Assembly: GCF_041080655.1 (NCBI RefSeq)
Contig: NZ_CP163525.1
Span: 8,060,001 to 8,124,000 of the forward strand
Source of the DNA: Streptomyces sp. CG4
GTDB taxonomy: Bacteria > Actinomycetota > Actinomycetes > Streptomycetales > Streptomycetaceae
DNA length: 64,000 nucleotides
Direction: 5' to 3'
Shown: positions 43,976-52,220 of the stretch, in pieces
How positions within the stretch are numbered: position 1 is the stretch's first letter
How the letters are laid out: every line of letters begins with the position of its first letter
Translations under genes and position numbers: made by a program
The notes under the pieces: model-generated
The model's database searches: none
Told to the model about the DNA's origin: nothing
The model's input: the letters and a program-made list of their open reading frames with translations, nothing else

Positions 43976-44036
43976 GTGTCCACCCAATCCAACATGCTCC
44001 TGGACAGGCCCGACAGGAAGACCTAACGGAGTCCTA

Positions 44037-45143
44037 CTAGTTCCGGGTCCGCCCGGCCATCACGTCCCAAAACCGGTCCAGTTCCCGGACGCGCATGCCG
44101 ACCCACTGCGGTGTCTTCCTGCGCAGGCCCCTGGGCAGATGCCGCCTCCACGGTCCAGGCAGCAGGGCCTGCTGCTGGCGGCAGAACGGCTCGCGGATCT
44201 CGCTCCTGGGGAGGCTGCCGCGGGGCGGGTACGGGCAGAGCTGAAACGTGCAGTCGGGCAGACAGGCCGAGCCCGGCGTGGGTGGGGCCGCGGTTCCGGC
44301 CGGCATGTCGGGCCGCAGCGGCTCCCTGTTGGTACGGATGCACGGCGGGAGCTGCATGCCGGGCTGCTCGGCCCGGGTCGGGCGCTCCTCAACGCCTTCC
44401 GGGAGCCCGTCGCGTTCGATGAGGTTCAGCATGACCAGCACGTCGGCGACGAGGCGTTGGGCGCGTCCGTCGAGGGTGCTCCAGCCGACCGAGGGCGGGA
44501 TCCACAGATTGTGCTTGCGGTACGCCCCGGAGTTGCCGGTGCGGAAGCCGATGTTGTCGGTGACGCCCTTCTCATCGACCCAGAGGAAGCGCTCGGGCTG
44601 TCCGGTCTCGAGAGCGAGGGCCACCAGATCGCCCGCTTCAGCGACGAACGGATGCAGCTGCCGCCTGGGCGAGTCGCCGTTCACGCCGGGCGGGCTGGGC
44701 ACTCTGTTGACCGTGCCCGCCATCGACAGCCAGCGCTCCACGGTCTGGACGGCGGTCGTCCTCCCGATCGCCCGGGGCGGCTCGCGCGAACCGTCGCGGT
44801 CGTCGTAGCGGCTGACACTGTCCGGAAGCTCCCACAGGCACAGCGCCTGGAGGAGACAGAGCTGCGCGTACCAGCACCGGGACTGCTGCAGCACGGCCTC
44901 CGCCTGCCGGATCAGGTCGGCGCGGCCACCCGGATACGCGTCCGGATGACGTTGCCGCCGGTTGGCCGCGTACTTGAAACCCTGGGCCAGCGCGGCCTCC
45001 AGAGCGAGCGGCAGGCCGGGGGCGCCGCGAGTGAATGTCGGGTCGAGGTGGCGCAGCCACTTGTCGAGGCGTTCCCGGGCCTCGCCACGGTGGGCGTCGT
45101 CGACGGAGCCCAGGAGCATGGGCAGCATCCAGGCCCGCATCAC
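44037..45143 (-). CDS. C-terminal part of a large actinobacterial protein of unknown function
   Basis: 368 residues: LDKWLRHLDPTFTRGAPGLP, LALEAALAQGFKYAANRRQR, PFVAEAGDLVALALETGQPE, RFLWVDEKGVTDNIGFRTGN, AYRKHNLWIPPSVGWSTLDG, AQRLVADVLVMLNLIERDGL and a Cys-containing end ACLPDCTFQLCPYPPRGSLP. I recall this as the C-terminus of long Streptomyces proteins with an N-terminal NTPase-like part, not as a separate family. Its first codon follows the preceding stop (TGA 45150-45152) in the same frame with only two codons between and no ribosome binding site, so both may be one gene split by a nonsense codon. Confidence 0.6.
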   Translation of the reverse strand: MMRAWMLPMLLGSVDDAHRGEARERLDKWLRHLDPTFTRGAPGLPLALEAALAQGFKYAANRRQRHPDAYPGGRADLIRQAEAVLQQSRCWYAQLCLLQALCLWELPDSVSRYDDRDGSREPPRAIGRTTAVQTVERWLSMAGTVNRVPSPPGVNGDSPRRQLHPFVAEAGDLVALALETGQPERFLWVDEKGVTDNIGFRTGNSGAYRKHNLWIPPSVGWSTLDGRAQRLVADVLVMLNLIERDGLPEGVEERPTRAEQPGMQLPPCIRTNREPLRPDMPAGTAAPPTPGSACLPDCTFQLCPYPPRGSLPRSEIREPFCRQQQALLPGPWRRHLPRGLRRKTPQWVGMRVRELDRFWDVMAGRTRN

Positions 45144-45149
45144 GAACTC

Positions 45150-47737
45150 TCAGAATAATTCGAGCCGTTGCTGCTGGTACTGTCGGTTGAACTTCTCCCG
45201 TTCGCGTTGCAGCGTCTCGATGTTCTCGGCCAGCACGGCCTGCGAGGGTCTGGGAGCGGACCTCTCCTTCCTCATCTTGTGGGCCCATGCGTCGCACTGC
45301 CGCCTCTTCTCGGCCTTCAGCTTCTTGATCTCGTCGTCGCACTGCCTCAACGGGTCGGTGTGCAGACCGATCCGCTCGCGGATCACGGCGAAGGCCGAGT
45401 TGCCGCCGGTGCCGAACTCCTGGGCGGCGGCCAGTCGGATGGAGTAGGAGAGCTCCGCCTTGCCGATTTGGAAGAGGCGCCAGTACAGCGGCGAGGTGTC
45501 GATCTTCTTGTCGACCGTCCGCAGCGCCGCGCCGATCTGCTGGAGCAGTCTCAGCTTGGCGTCCTCGAGAGTGCGCCGATCCCCCTTGACGCGGTTCCAG
45601 CGGCCTTGCACCGCGGAGACGATGTCGCCCAGCAGTCTCGGGTCGTCTTCCACACTTTCGATCTCCAGGGCGGCCGCGTAGAGATCGAGGACCTTCGGGT
45701 CGTCCGGTCGCCGGTTCGCGGCCGCGAGGAGCCGGTGGGCCAGGGTGCGCCCGCCCACGGGTGCCCGCCGCACCCGGTCGTCCTTCCACTTCTTCACCTC
45801 GGCTAGGACGCTGCCGCCCTTGTCCATATGCTGTGCGGCCCGGCGCCGGGACGGGAACACCAAGGCGATGAGCAACTCACGGCTGGGACCAGGCGGTTGG
45901 AGTGCCTGCTCGGTGAATTCTCCGGCGCCGTTCTCCTTCAGGTGGTCGAGCATGCGGTAGCCGAGGTAGGCCTGGATGATGCTGTGCGGGAAACGGATCT
46001 TTCGCTCGATCCCCTCCACCAGCTTGAGCTTGTCCGCGTTGTTCGCGAAGCGGGCGAGCACGGCGTTGCACTGGGCCATGTTCCCGCCCCGCAGGCCCTT
46101 GGTGTCGCTGCGCAGCAGACCCGCCAGCACGTCACGGCTCTCCGGGTCCAGTTCTTCCTCCGTATCGGCCCCGGCGCAGGGAACGTGCGCCACGGTGAGC
46201 ACGACGCGGCCCTCGTCCTGAAGTTGTTTCACCACGTCGGGCAACGGCACGCCCAAGCTGACGAGTTGGTCCGCGAGAGCGTCGAAGTCGCCGAGTGATC
46301 CGTCGTCCCGCACCACCCCGTGGAGACCGGCCCGGCGGGCCGCGTCCATCGCGGCTTCGACCAGTGGGTCGATCTCCCAGCCGACCAGCACGGTACCGAT
46401 GTCCCGGCCCCGCCCCGAAGCGATCATCAAGCCGGTGTCCGACTCTCCCTGGTCGGGCACAGGGCGCAGTGCGAGCCCGTGCTCCTCGCCGGACCGCAGG
46501 GCGGCTGCCGCGGCCTGCCACAGATGGTCGTGGTCCCATTCGGGCACGTTGGGGTGGACGTCCAGGACCGTGCGCCGGGTGCTTCGCAGCGCCTCGGGAT
46601 GGAGGACCACCGTGTCGACGAGCTCCAGCTGCCTCAGCCGGTCCAGGTTACGCACGAGTACGCCCTCGCAGGCCAGCTCAGTGCACAGGGTCGCGGCGAA
46701 AGCGGCTGGTCCGTAGCGCGCGGCTTTGGGATTCCCGGCCAGCAGCGCCTCGGCGCTCTCGTGGACATCGCGGGTGAAGAGGAGGGCTCCGGCCGCGCCG
46801 AGCAGGGTTCCGGTGACGGCCTGGTCCCGGTACTCCTCGCCCGCGTACTGGTGAAGCGGCGGGCGGGCGACCGCGCGGCCGGCCAGGCTCAGCCGTTCCG
46901 GCGCGCAGACAGTGTCGTGCGCGGCGTCGAACGCCGCGGCCCGGGCCACGGCCTCGGCCTGCTGGCCCGCCCGCAATGCGGCGTCCAGGGCGAGGGCGGT
47001 CGGCGACTGCCCGATTCCGTTGGCGGCCGCGTTGACGGCGGCCAGAACCAGATCCGTGGCCGAACGGCCCAGACGGCGCCGCAGCACGCTCCGTATCCGC
47101 GGCTCCTCACGCAGCAGTGCCACCCCGGCGGTCAGCAGGTGCGGCCCCTGTCTCAGGCGGACAGTCCGCGCCACGACGGCGGTGCTGATCCCGACCGCGT
47201 CGCAGAACAGCGCGAGCGCCCCGGAACGTATCCCCCTGTGTGGCCCGGATGCGCGGGCTCCAGGACATCCTCCTCCGGCCGCTCCAGCTTCTGTCGGCCG
47301 GCCAGTTCCGTCGCCCTGTCCACCACACGGTCGGTGACGGCGTCCTGCGTCGTCTGTATCACCAGCCGCGCCAGCCCGCCGTCCCAATAGGCGGCCAGCA
47401 CATCCGCATGCTTCGCCAGGCCGGCTGCCACGCGCCTGGCAGCCGCCTCCATACTATGTACCGTGGCGCCCGGACGCGGGCGCAACGGGAGCTGCACACG
47501 GGTGCCGGCACGCCAGTATCCCTGACCGGGAGCCATGGCGTTCAGCCCGACCCGGCCGACCCGCACAGCGCTCTCCGCCACCGCCACCGCACCGCGTTCG
47601 GTGGCACGTCCCCCCGCTTCTGCCGCGGAGGTCGCCAGCCGGACAGCAGCACGCGCGCTCGGGAGGAATCGGCCGGCAACCCGCGCCGAGAGACTCAGCC
47701 CCGCAGCAGGAAGCCGGCTCACCGCGCCAAGGACCAT
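45150..47737 (-). pseudogene. chimera: N-terminal half of a large P-type ATPase fused to an unrelated C-terminal domain
   Basis: The start (47737, MVLGAVSRLPAAGLSLSARV) and ADVLAAYWDGGLARLVIQTT, VVDRATELAGRQKLERPEED belong to the CtpI-like giant P-type ATPases of actinobacteria. A base error near 47235 shifts frame, and the text resumes IRSGALALFCDAVGISTAVV, PRIRSVLRRRLGRSATDLVL, AVTGTLLGAAGALLFTRDVH, and the degenerate phosphorylation region LRQLELVDTVVLHPEALRS. After about VVLTVAHVP (near 46190) it changes to another protein: ADKLKLVEGIERKIRFPHSI, IQAYLGYRMLDHL, KVLDLYAAALEIESVEDDPR, IGKAELSYSIRLAAAQEFGT. The catalytic ATPase half is gone. Confidence 0.68.
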
Positions 47738-48076
47738 CTCTCACCTCGCGGAACCGATGGACTCACCGGTCGGCCGACCGGTGGGTCTTCTTGGGAGGGT
47801 GCGTACCGGCTGTGCGGCCACCGGGCTGCGACCCGCCACTTCCCTCGGCACGCCCGGGGCGCGACTGCGTCAGCCAATCTCCTAGGTGGGCCGACCGGTG
47901 GGATCGGGCCGGTGGCGGATGTCTGGTGCCGAGTACCTGGTATGCGGTGCCTTACACGGCCGGGCCGGATGGGTGACAGCGTGGCCGAGTCGGTCCAGCG
48001 CCACGTGGCAGCCGGTGCCCCGCACGCGATGATCGGCAAAGACGCCTCACCGAACCCTCAAGGAGTGATCAGCCCG
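47738..48076. other. divergent intergenic region
   Basis: 339 bases between the P-type ATPase remnant (-) and the CBM48-like gene (+). Contains an 18-bp palindrome (47765-47782) and a second half-site GGCCGACCGGTGGG near 47887. No gene seen. Confidence 0.45.
47765..47782. promoter_or_regulatory. 18-bp palindrome ACCGGTCGGCCGACCGGT
   Basis: Perfect dyad 28-45 bases before the P-type ATPase start codon, with a half-copy about 105 bases further. Position suits a repressor operator. Confidence 0.4.
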
Positions 48077-48352
48077 ATGTTGGAGCGCACCCGGCACAAG
48101 CAGCACACCAAGGTCACCTTCATCCTGCCCGCAGGCCATCCGGCCAGAGAGGCCAGCGTGGTGGGTGACTTCAACGACTGGCAGCCTGGCGCCCACCCGC
48201 TGACGCCGCGTCCCGACGGCAGCCGCGCGGTCACCGTCACCCTGCCGGTCGACCAGCAGCTGGGCTTCCGCTACCTCGCACACGGCGACTACTGGTTCGA
48301 CGAGGCCGACGCCGACGGCCACGACGGCCGTAACAGCCTTCTGCACACCTGA
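48077..48352 (+). CDS. stand-alone isoamylase N-terminal (CBM48-like, early set) domain protein
   Basis: 91 residues. VTFILPAGHPAREASVVGDF, NDWQPGAHPLTPRPDGSRAV and RYLAHGDYWFDEADADGHDG match the E-set domain that precedes glycogen-branching and debranching enzymes. As a free domain it may bind glycogen or act in protein interaction. A GTG four codons upstream with AAGGAG is an alternative start. Followed by a GGGGC repeat tract. Confidence 0.82.
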   Translation: MLERTRHKQHTKVTFILPAGHPAREASVVGDFNDWQPGAHPLTPRPDGSRAVTVTLPVDQQLGFRYLAHGDYWFDEADADGHDGRNSLLHT

Positions 48353-48474
48353 CCTGCCCCTTTCCTCGGCCCAGGCGTGGGCAGTCGTGGAGCTGTGGTC
48401 CGGCCCCCAGCCGGTCGGCGGGGGTAAACCGGATGAGTGGGTTGACGGTGGAGCCGGACGGTTCCCGGATGCCA

Positions 48475-48540
48475 GGGGCGGGGCGGGGCGGGGCGGGGCG
48501 GGGCGGGGCGGGGCGGGGGCGGGGCGGGGCGGGGCGGGGC
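48475..48540 (+). repeat. GGGGC tandem repeat, 13 units
   Basis: Thirteen consecutive GGGGC units (one with five G) over 66 bases, followed by CG-rich alternation to about 48580. The plus strand can form several G-quadruplexes. It lies between convergent genes. Confidence 0.9.
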
Positions 48541-48612
48541 CGGCGCCGGGGTCGCGGGCGCGGCCGCGGCCGCGGGGGAAGGATGCCTGCCCTTCGAAGG
48601 GAAGCTGCGAGC

Positions 48613-49563
48613 CTAGGAGGGCGGGTCTTCCTCGGGGCCGGGTGCCTCGGTGATGTCCAGGAACACGTGGATGGCCTGCGGCCACTGCGTGGTGATCCGT
48701 CGTTTGAGTCGCACACAGACCAGTTCGACCTCCTCGCTGTCGAGCCCCGGCACCAGATCGACGCGGGCGGCGACGAGCGCCGAGTCCATCCCCAGTCGCA
48801 TGGTCAGCAGCGCCGCGACCTTGTCTATCTCGTTCTGGGACCCGAGGAAGTCACCGATCCGGTCGCGCAGTTCCGTGTCGACCGCCTCGCCGATCAGCCG
48901 GCCGCGTGCCTCCCGGGCCAGCCGATAGGCCACGTACAGCAGGAGCAGTCCGATCGCCATGGACGCGCCGGCCTCCCAGGCGACCTGCCCGGTCGCCATG
49001 TGCAGCGCGATGCCGAGTGCCGCGACGATCGCGCCGGTCACTGCTGTGGTGTCCTCCGCGATCACCGTGCGCAGCGCCGGGTCGGCCGCGCCGTCCCGCT
49101 GCCGGCGCGCCTGGTGCAGGGCGCGGAGCAGGGAGGCCCCGTCGGCCAGGAGTGCGATGCCGAGCACGGCGAGCCCCGCCGTATAGCCTGCCGGCGACTC
49201 CTGGCGGTCCGACCGCAAGGCCTGAGCGCCCTGGTACACCGAGAAACAGCCGCCCATGACGAAGATACCCACCGCGGCCAGCAGCGCCCAGAAGTAGCGT
49301 TCCTTGCCATAGCCGAACGGATGACGATCGTCGGCGGGCCGCTTGCTGCGGCGTACGGCGATGAGGAGAAACACCTCGTTCAGGCAGTCCGCGACCGAGT
49401 GTGCCGCCTCCGAAAGAAGGGCGGGGGACCCGGCGAAGAGCCCAGCGACCGCTTTGGCCGCGGCGATCACGAGATTGGCTGCGAGGGCGACCAGAACGGT
49501 CGTCCGGGTCCGTATGTTCCGGGCCGTGGAGTTCCGATCGCGCCGCCTCTCCGTGTCCGTCAC
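48613..49563 (-). CDS. cation diffusion facilitator (CDF) transporter
   Basis: 316 residues from a GTG at 49561-49563 behind GGAGGG. Six helices. TM2 carries LLSEAAHSVADCLNEVFLLI (HxxxD metal site, with Asp replaced by Ser-Glu-Ala upstream), followed by DDRHPFGYGKERYFWALLAA, the family's basic loop. TM5 carries VIAEDTTAVTGAIVAALGIA (ExxxD-type in place of HxxxD). C-terminal domain: DSALVAARVDLVPGLDSEEV, AIHVFLDITEAP. Exports divalent metals in exchange for protons; TM5 lacks the usual His, so the metal may be Mn or Fe. Confidence 0.87.
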   Translation of the reverse strand: MTDTERRRDRNSTARNIRTRTTVLVALAANLVIAAAKAVAGLFAGSPALLSEAAHSVADCLNEVFLLIAVRRSKRPADDRHPFGYGKERYFWALLAAVGIFVMGGCFSVYQGAQALRSDRQESPAGYTAGLAVLGIALLADGASLLRALHQARRQRDGAADPALRTVIAEDTTAVTGAIVAALGIALHMATGQVAWEAGASMAIGLLLLYVAYRLAREARGRLIGEAVDTELRDRIGDFLGSQNEIDKVAALLTMRLGMDSALVAARVDLVPGLDSEEVELVCVRLKRRITTQWPQAIHVFLDITEAPGPEEDPPS

Positions 49564-49779
49564 CAATGCAGCCCTCCAGCCTGCCGTGCGGACCCCGCTT
49601 GCCGGCTCGCCGACCGGGCACGACGGAGACCGAGCGCGGATCCCGGGCCCGCCCCGCCGTTCCGTTCGCATCGGGCCCGGACATGCCCCGAATTCCCCGG
49701 TGAGCCGCGTTCATGCGGGGACAAGGGAGAACGCCTGCGTGTGCGGAGCGCGCCGACGGCGTGCTTTCCCGTGGGAGCG

Positions 49780-51370
49780 CCTAGCTTGGAATTAAACCTT
49801 CAGTGATCGTCTGAGGTTCGAGTCGTTCACTCACACGGGGATCTGCCGGACATGGCGACGACCTCCGCTTCACGCTGTGTGATGTCGAGTCGCACAACGG
49901 GCCGGGAGGTCGTCGGTGTCGAGTGTCGTCCATGGAGCCGCTGATCGGCAGGCACTTGCAGAACTGTCGTCCTTTCGGATGGAGTTGTACGCGGCAATGC
50001 CGCGCCGTGCCGATGCGTTGTTCGAGTTGACGGACGCGGTGCTGTGTGCCGACGGCCCGGTGGTGTCGCTGCCGGAACTGTCGCTCCAGGTGGTGCACCG
50101 GCGCGGGCACGGGGCGATGTACGACGCGCTGGCCCAGGGCCGCCTGGATGTGTCGCGGCTGCGGTTGGCGCTGGCCAGCCTGGAGCTGTCGCGTGGGACG
50201 GACGGGCAGATCTCGATCGCGCTGGACGTGACACCGTGGCCGCGCCCGGATGCGGAGTGCTCGCCGGACCGGCTGCACTGCTACCGGCCATGTCGCTGCG
50301 ACGGGGTGCGGCAGACGATCCCGGGGTGGCCCTACCAGGTCGCCGCCGCGCTGGGCGGGGGCCGGACCTCATGGACCGGGCCGCTGGACGCAGTCCGCCT
50401 CAGCCCGGACGATGACCTAACTGACGTCACCGCCACCCAGGTCCGGGACCTGCTCGCGCGTCTGCGCGAGGCCGGGCAGTGGCGCGAGGGCGACCCCGAG
50501 GTGCTGTTCGTGCTGGATTCCGGCTACGACATCGTGCGTCTGACGTGGCTGCTGCGCGACGAGCCGGTCCGCCTGCTCGGGCGGATCCGCGCCGACCGCG
50601 TCATGCACCACCCACCCGGGCGCCGCAAGGGACCCACCAAGGGCCGGCAACCGCGTCACGGCGAGCCCTTCCGGCTCGCTGACCCGGCCACCCACCCCGC
50701 GCCCGCCCAGGAGTCCACTACCCGCCACGACCGGTTCGGTGCCGTGACGGCCCGCTGCTGGGGACGCCTGCACCCCAAGCTGGAGCGCCGCCAAGGCGGT
50801 TGGGCCGACCATCCCGGCGCCCTGCCCAACGTCGAGGGCACCCTGGTCCACCTCGCGGTCGAGTACCTGCCCGGCAATCGAGATCCCAAGCCGCTGTGGC
50901 TGTGGCACTCCGTCCCCGACGCCGCCACGCACGACGTCGACCGGTTGTGGCGGATCTTCCTCAGAAGATTCGACATCGAACACACATTCCGGTTCTTCAA
51001 GCAGGCCCTCGGCCTGACCCGCCCCCGCCTGCGCACGCCAGAACAGGCCGACCGATGGGTCTGGCTGATCCTCGCCGCCTACACCCAGCTCAGCCTCGCC
51101 CGCCCCCTCGCCGACGACCTGCGCCGGCCCTGGGAGAAACCCCTCACACCGGATCGGCTCACCCCCGGCCGCGTCCGACGCGGCTATCCCCGGATCCGCC
51201 GGATCCTGGGCACCCCCGCCAGACCGCCGAAAGCCACCCGCCCCGGCCCCGGCCGCCCGCCAGGCCGCACCACCAGCCCCGCACCCCGCCACCCTGTCGG
51301 CAAACATCCCCAAAAACAGGACACCCCCCGACCCTGAAGACCGAGGGGAAACCTTTAATTTCAAGCCTAG
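49780..51370 (+). mobile_element. complete insertion sequence, element 49785-51365 with target duplications
   Basis: Left end CTTGGAATTAAACC (49785) and right end TTTAATTTCAAG (ends 51365) are inverted repeats matching at 11 of the first 12 positions. The flanks are identical 5-mers CCTAG at 49780-49784 and 51366-51370, a target-site duplication (core CTAG). The 1581-bp element holds one intact transposase. The left flank joined to the right flank gives an uninterrupted GC-rich sequence without an obvious gene. This is the one element that appears recent and potentially active. Confidence 0.88.
49916..51337 (+). CDS. DDE transposase (IS701/IS4-like actinobacterial type)
   Basis: 473 residues from a GTG behind GGGAGG. 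Catalytic residues appear in ISIALDVTPWPRPD (first Asp), EVLFVLDSGYDIVRLTWLLR (second Asp) and FDIEHTFRFFKQALGLTRPR (Glu of the Y-(2)-R-(3)-E-(6)-K-like box). The C-terminus is Pro/Arg-rich. Uninterrupted, unlike every other transposase in the window. Codon use similar to the host. Confidence 0.88.
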   Translation: MSSVVHGAADRQALAELSSFRMELYAAMPRRADALFELTDAVLCADGPVVSLPELSLQVVHRRGHGAMYDALAQGRLDVSRLRLALASLELSRGTDGQISIALDVTPWPRPDAECSPDRLHCYRPCRCDGVRQTIPGWPYQVAAALGGGRTSWTGPLDAVRLSPDDDLTDVTATQVRDLLARLREAGQWREGDPEVLFVLDSGYDIVRLTWLLRDEPVRLLGRIRADRVMHHPPGRRKGPTKGRQPRHGEPFRLADPATHPAPAQESTTRHDRFGAVTARCWGRLHPKLERRQGGWADHPGALPNVEGTLVHLAVEYLPGNRDPKPLWLWHSVPDAATHDVDRLWRIFLRRFDIEHTFRFFKQALGLTRPRLRTPEQADRWVWLILAAYTQLSLARPLADDLRRPWEKPLTPDRLTPGRVRRGYPRIRRILGTPARPPKATRPGPGRPPGRTTSPAPRHPVGKHPQKQDTPRP

Positions 51371-51671
51371 GGCAGGCGGTAAAGCGGTCGCGGTGGGGTA
51401 CCCGGCGCGGGAAGCGCGGTGACAGCGCCGGGCCAGAGCCTGGATAGGGGGCTGCAATGGGATGTGCGGGACGTCGTGACTGACGCTCCGACCGCCGTGG
51501 ACGCCCGCGTCGGTGACGTGGGTCCCGGGTGATGTGCGACCGGGGCATCGGCCTGGGCACGGTGGTGGCCGACAGCGAACTGATCGGCCTGGTCGGCCGT
51601 GATTGCCCATGTGACCGCGCCACCGCTACCACCGCAGACCGAGGGACATCGGGAAGGAGAGTTGACGGATC
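51371..51671. other. 301-base intergenic stretch
   Basis: Right flank of the insertion sequence up to the PfpI gene. A GGGTAC at 51396-51401 lacks a well-spaced GNNT. No gene seen. Confidence 0.4.
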
Positions 51672-52220
51672 ATGCGTATCGCGTTTCTGACAGCGCCGGA
51701 GGGCGTCGAACAAGTGGAGTTGACCGAGCCCTGGCAGGCGGCTCTGGCGGCCGGGCTTGATCCGGTGCTGGTGTCGACCAGCCTCGGCCAGGTGCAGGCT
51801 TTCCACCATCTCGACAAGGCCGACACGTTCACCGTGGACGAGGTCGTCGGGGACGCGTCGGCGGAGTCCTTCGGCGGCCTGGTGCTGCCTGGCGGGGTCG
51901 CCAATCCGGATTTCCTGCGGATGAATGACAAGGCCGTCGCGTTTGTGAAGGACTTCTTCGAACAGGGGCGTCCGGTCGCCGCGATCTGTCACGCGCCGTG
52001 GACGCTCGTCGAGGCGGACGTGGTACGCGGTCGCGAGCTGACTTCGTGGCCCAGCCTGCGCACGGACATCCGTAACGCCGGCGGCATCTGGGTTGACGAG
52101 CAGGTGAAGATTTGCGGCCACGGGCCCAACAAGTTGGTCACTAGCCGGAAGCCGGACGACCTCAAGGCGTTCTGCGCGGCGTATCTGGACGTGTTCGAGC
52201 AGCAGGAGACGGGCCGATGA
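51672..52220 (+). CDS. DJ-1/PfpI family protein (type 1 glutamine amidotransferase-like)
   Basis: 182 residues behind AAGGAGAG. MRIAFLTAPEGVEQVELTEP (active-site Glu), VDEVVGDASAESFGGLVLPG, GVANPDFLRMNDKAVAFVKD, PVAAICHAPWTLVEADVVRG (nucleophile Cys in AICHAP) and GPNKLVTSRKPDDLKAFCAA. PfpI-like proteins act as general-stress deglycase/protease-like factors. The stop overlaps the ATG of the catalase gene (ATGA), so they are coexpressed. Confidence 0.9.
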   Translation: MRIAFLTAPEGVEQVELTEPWQAALAAGLDPVLVSTSLGQVQAFHHLDKADTFTVDEVVGDASAESFGGLVLPGGVANPDFLRMNDKAVAFVKDFFEQGRPVAAICHAPWTLVEADVVRGRELTSWPSLRTDIRNAGGIWVDEQVKICGHGPNKLVTSRKPDDLKAFCAAYLDVFEQQETGR

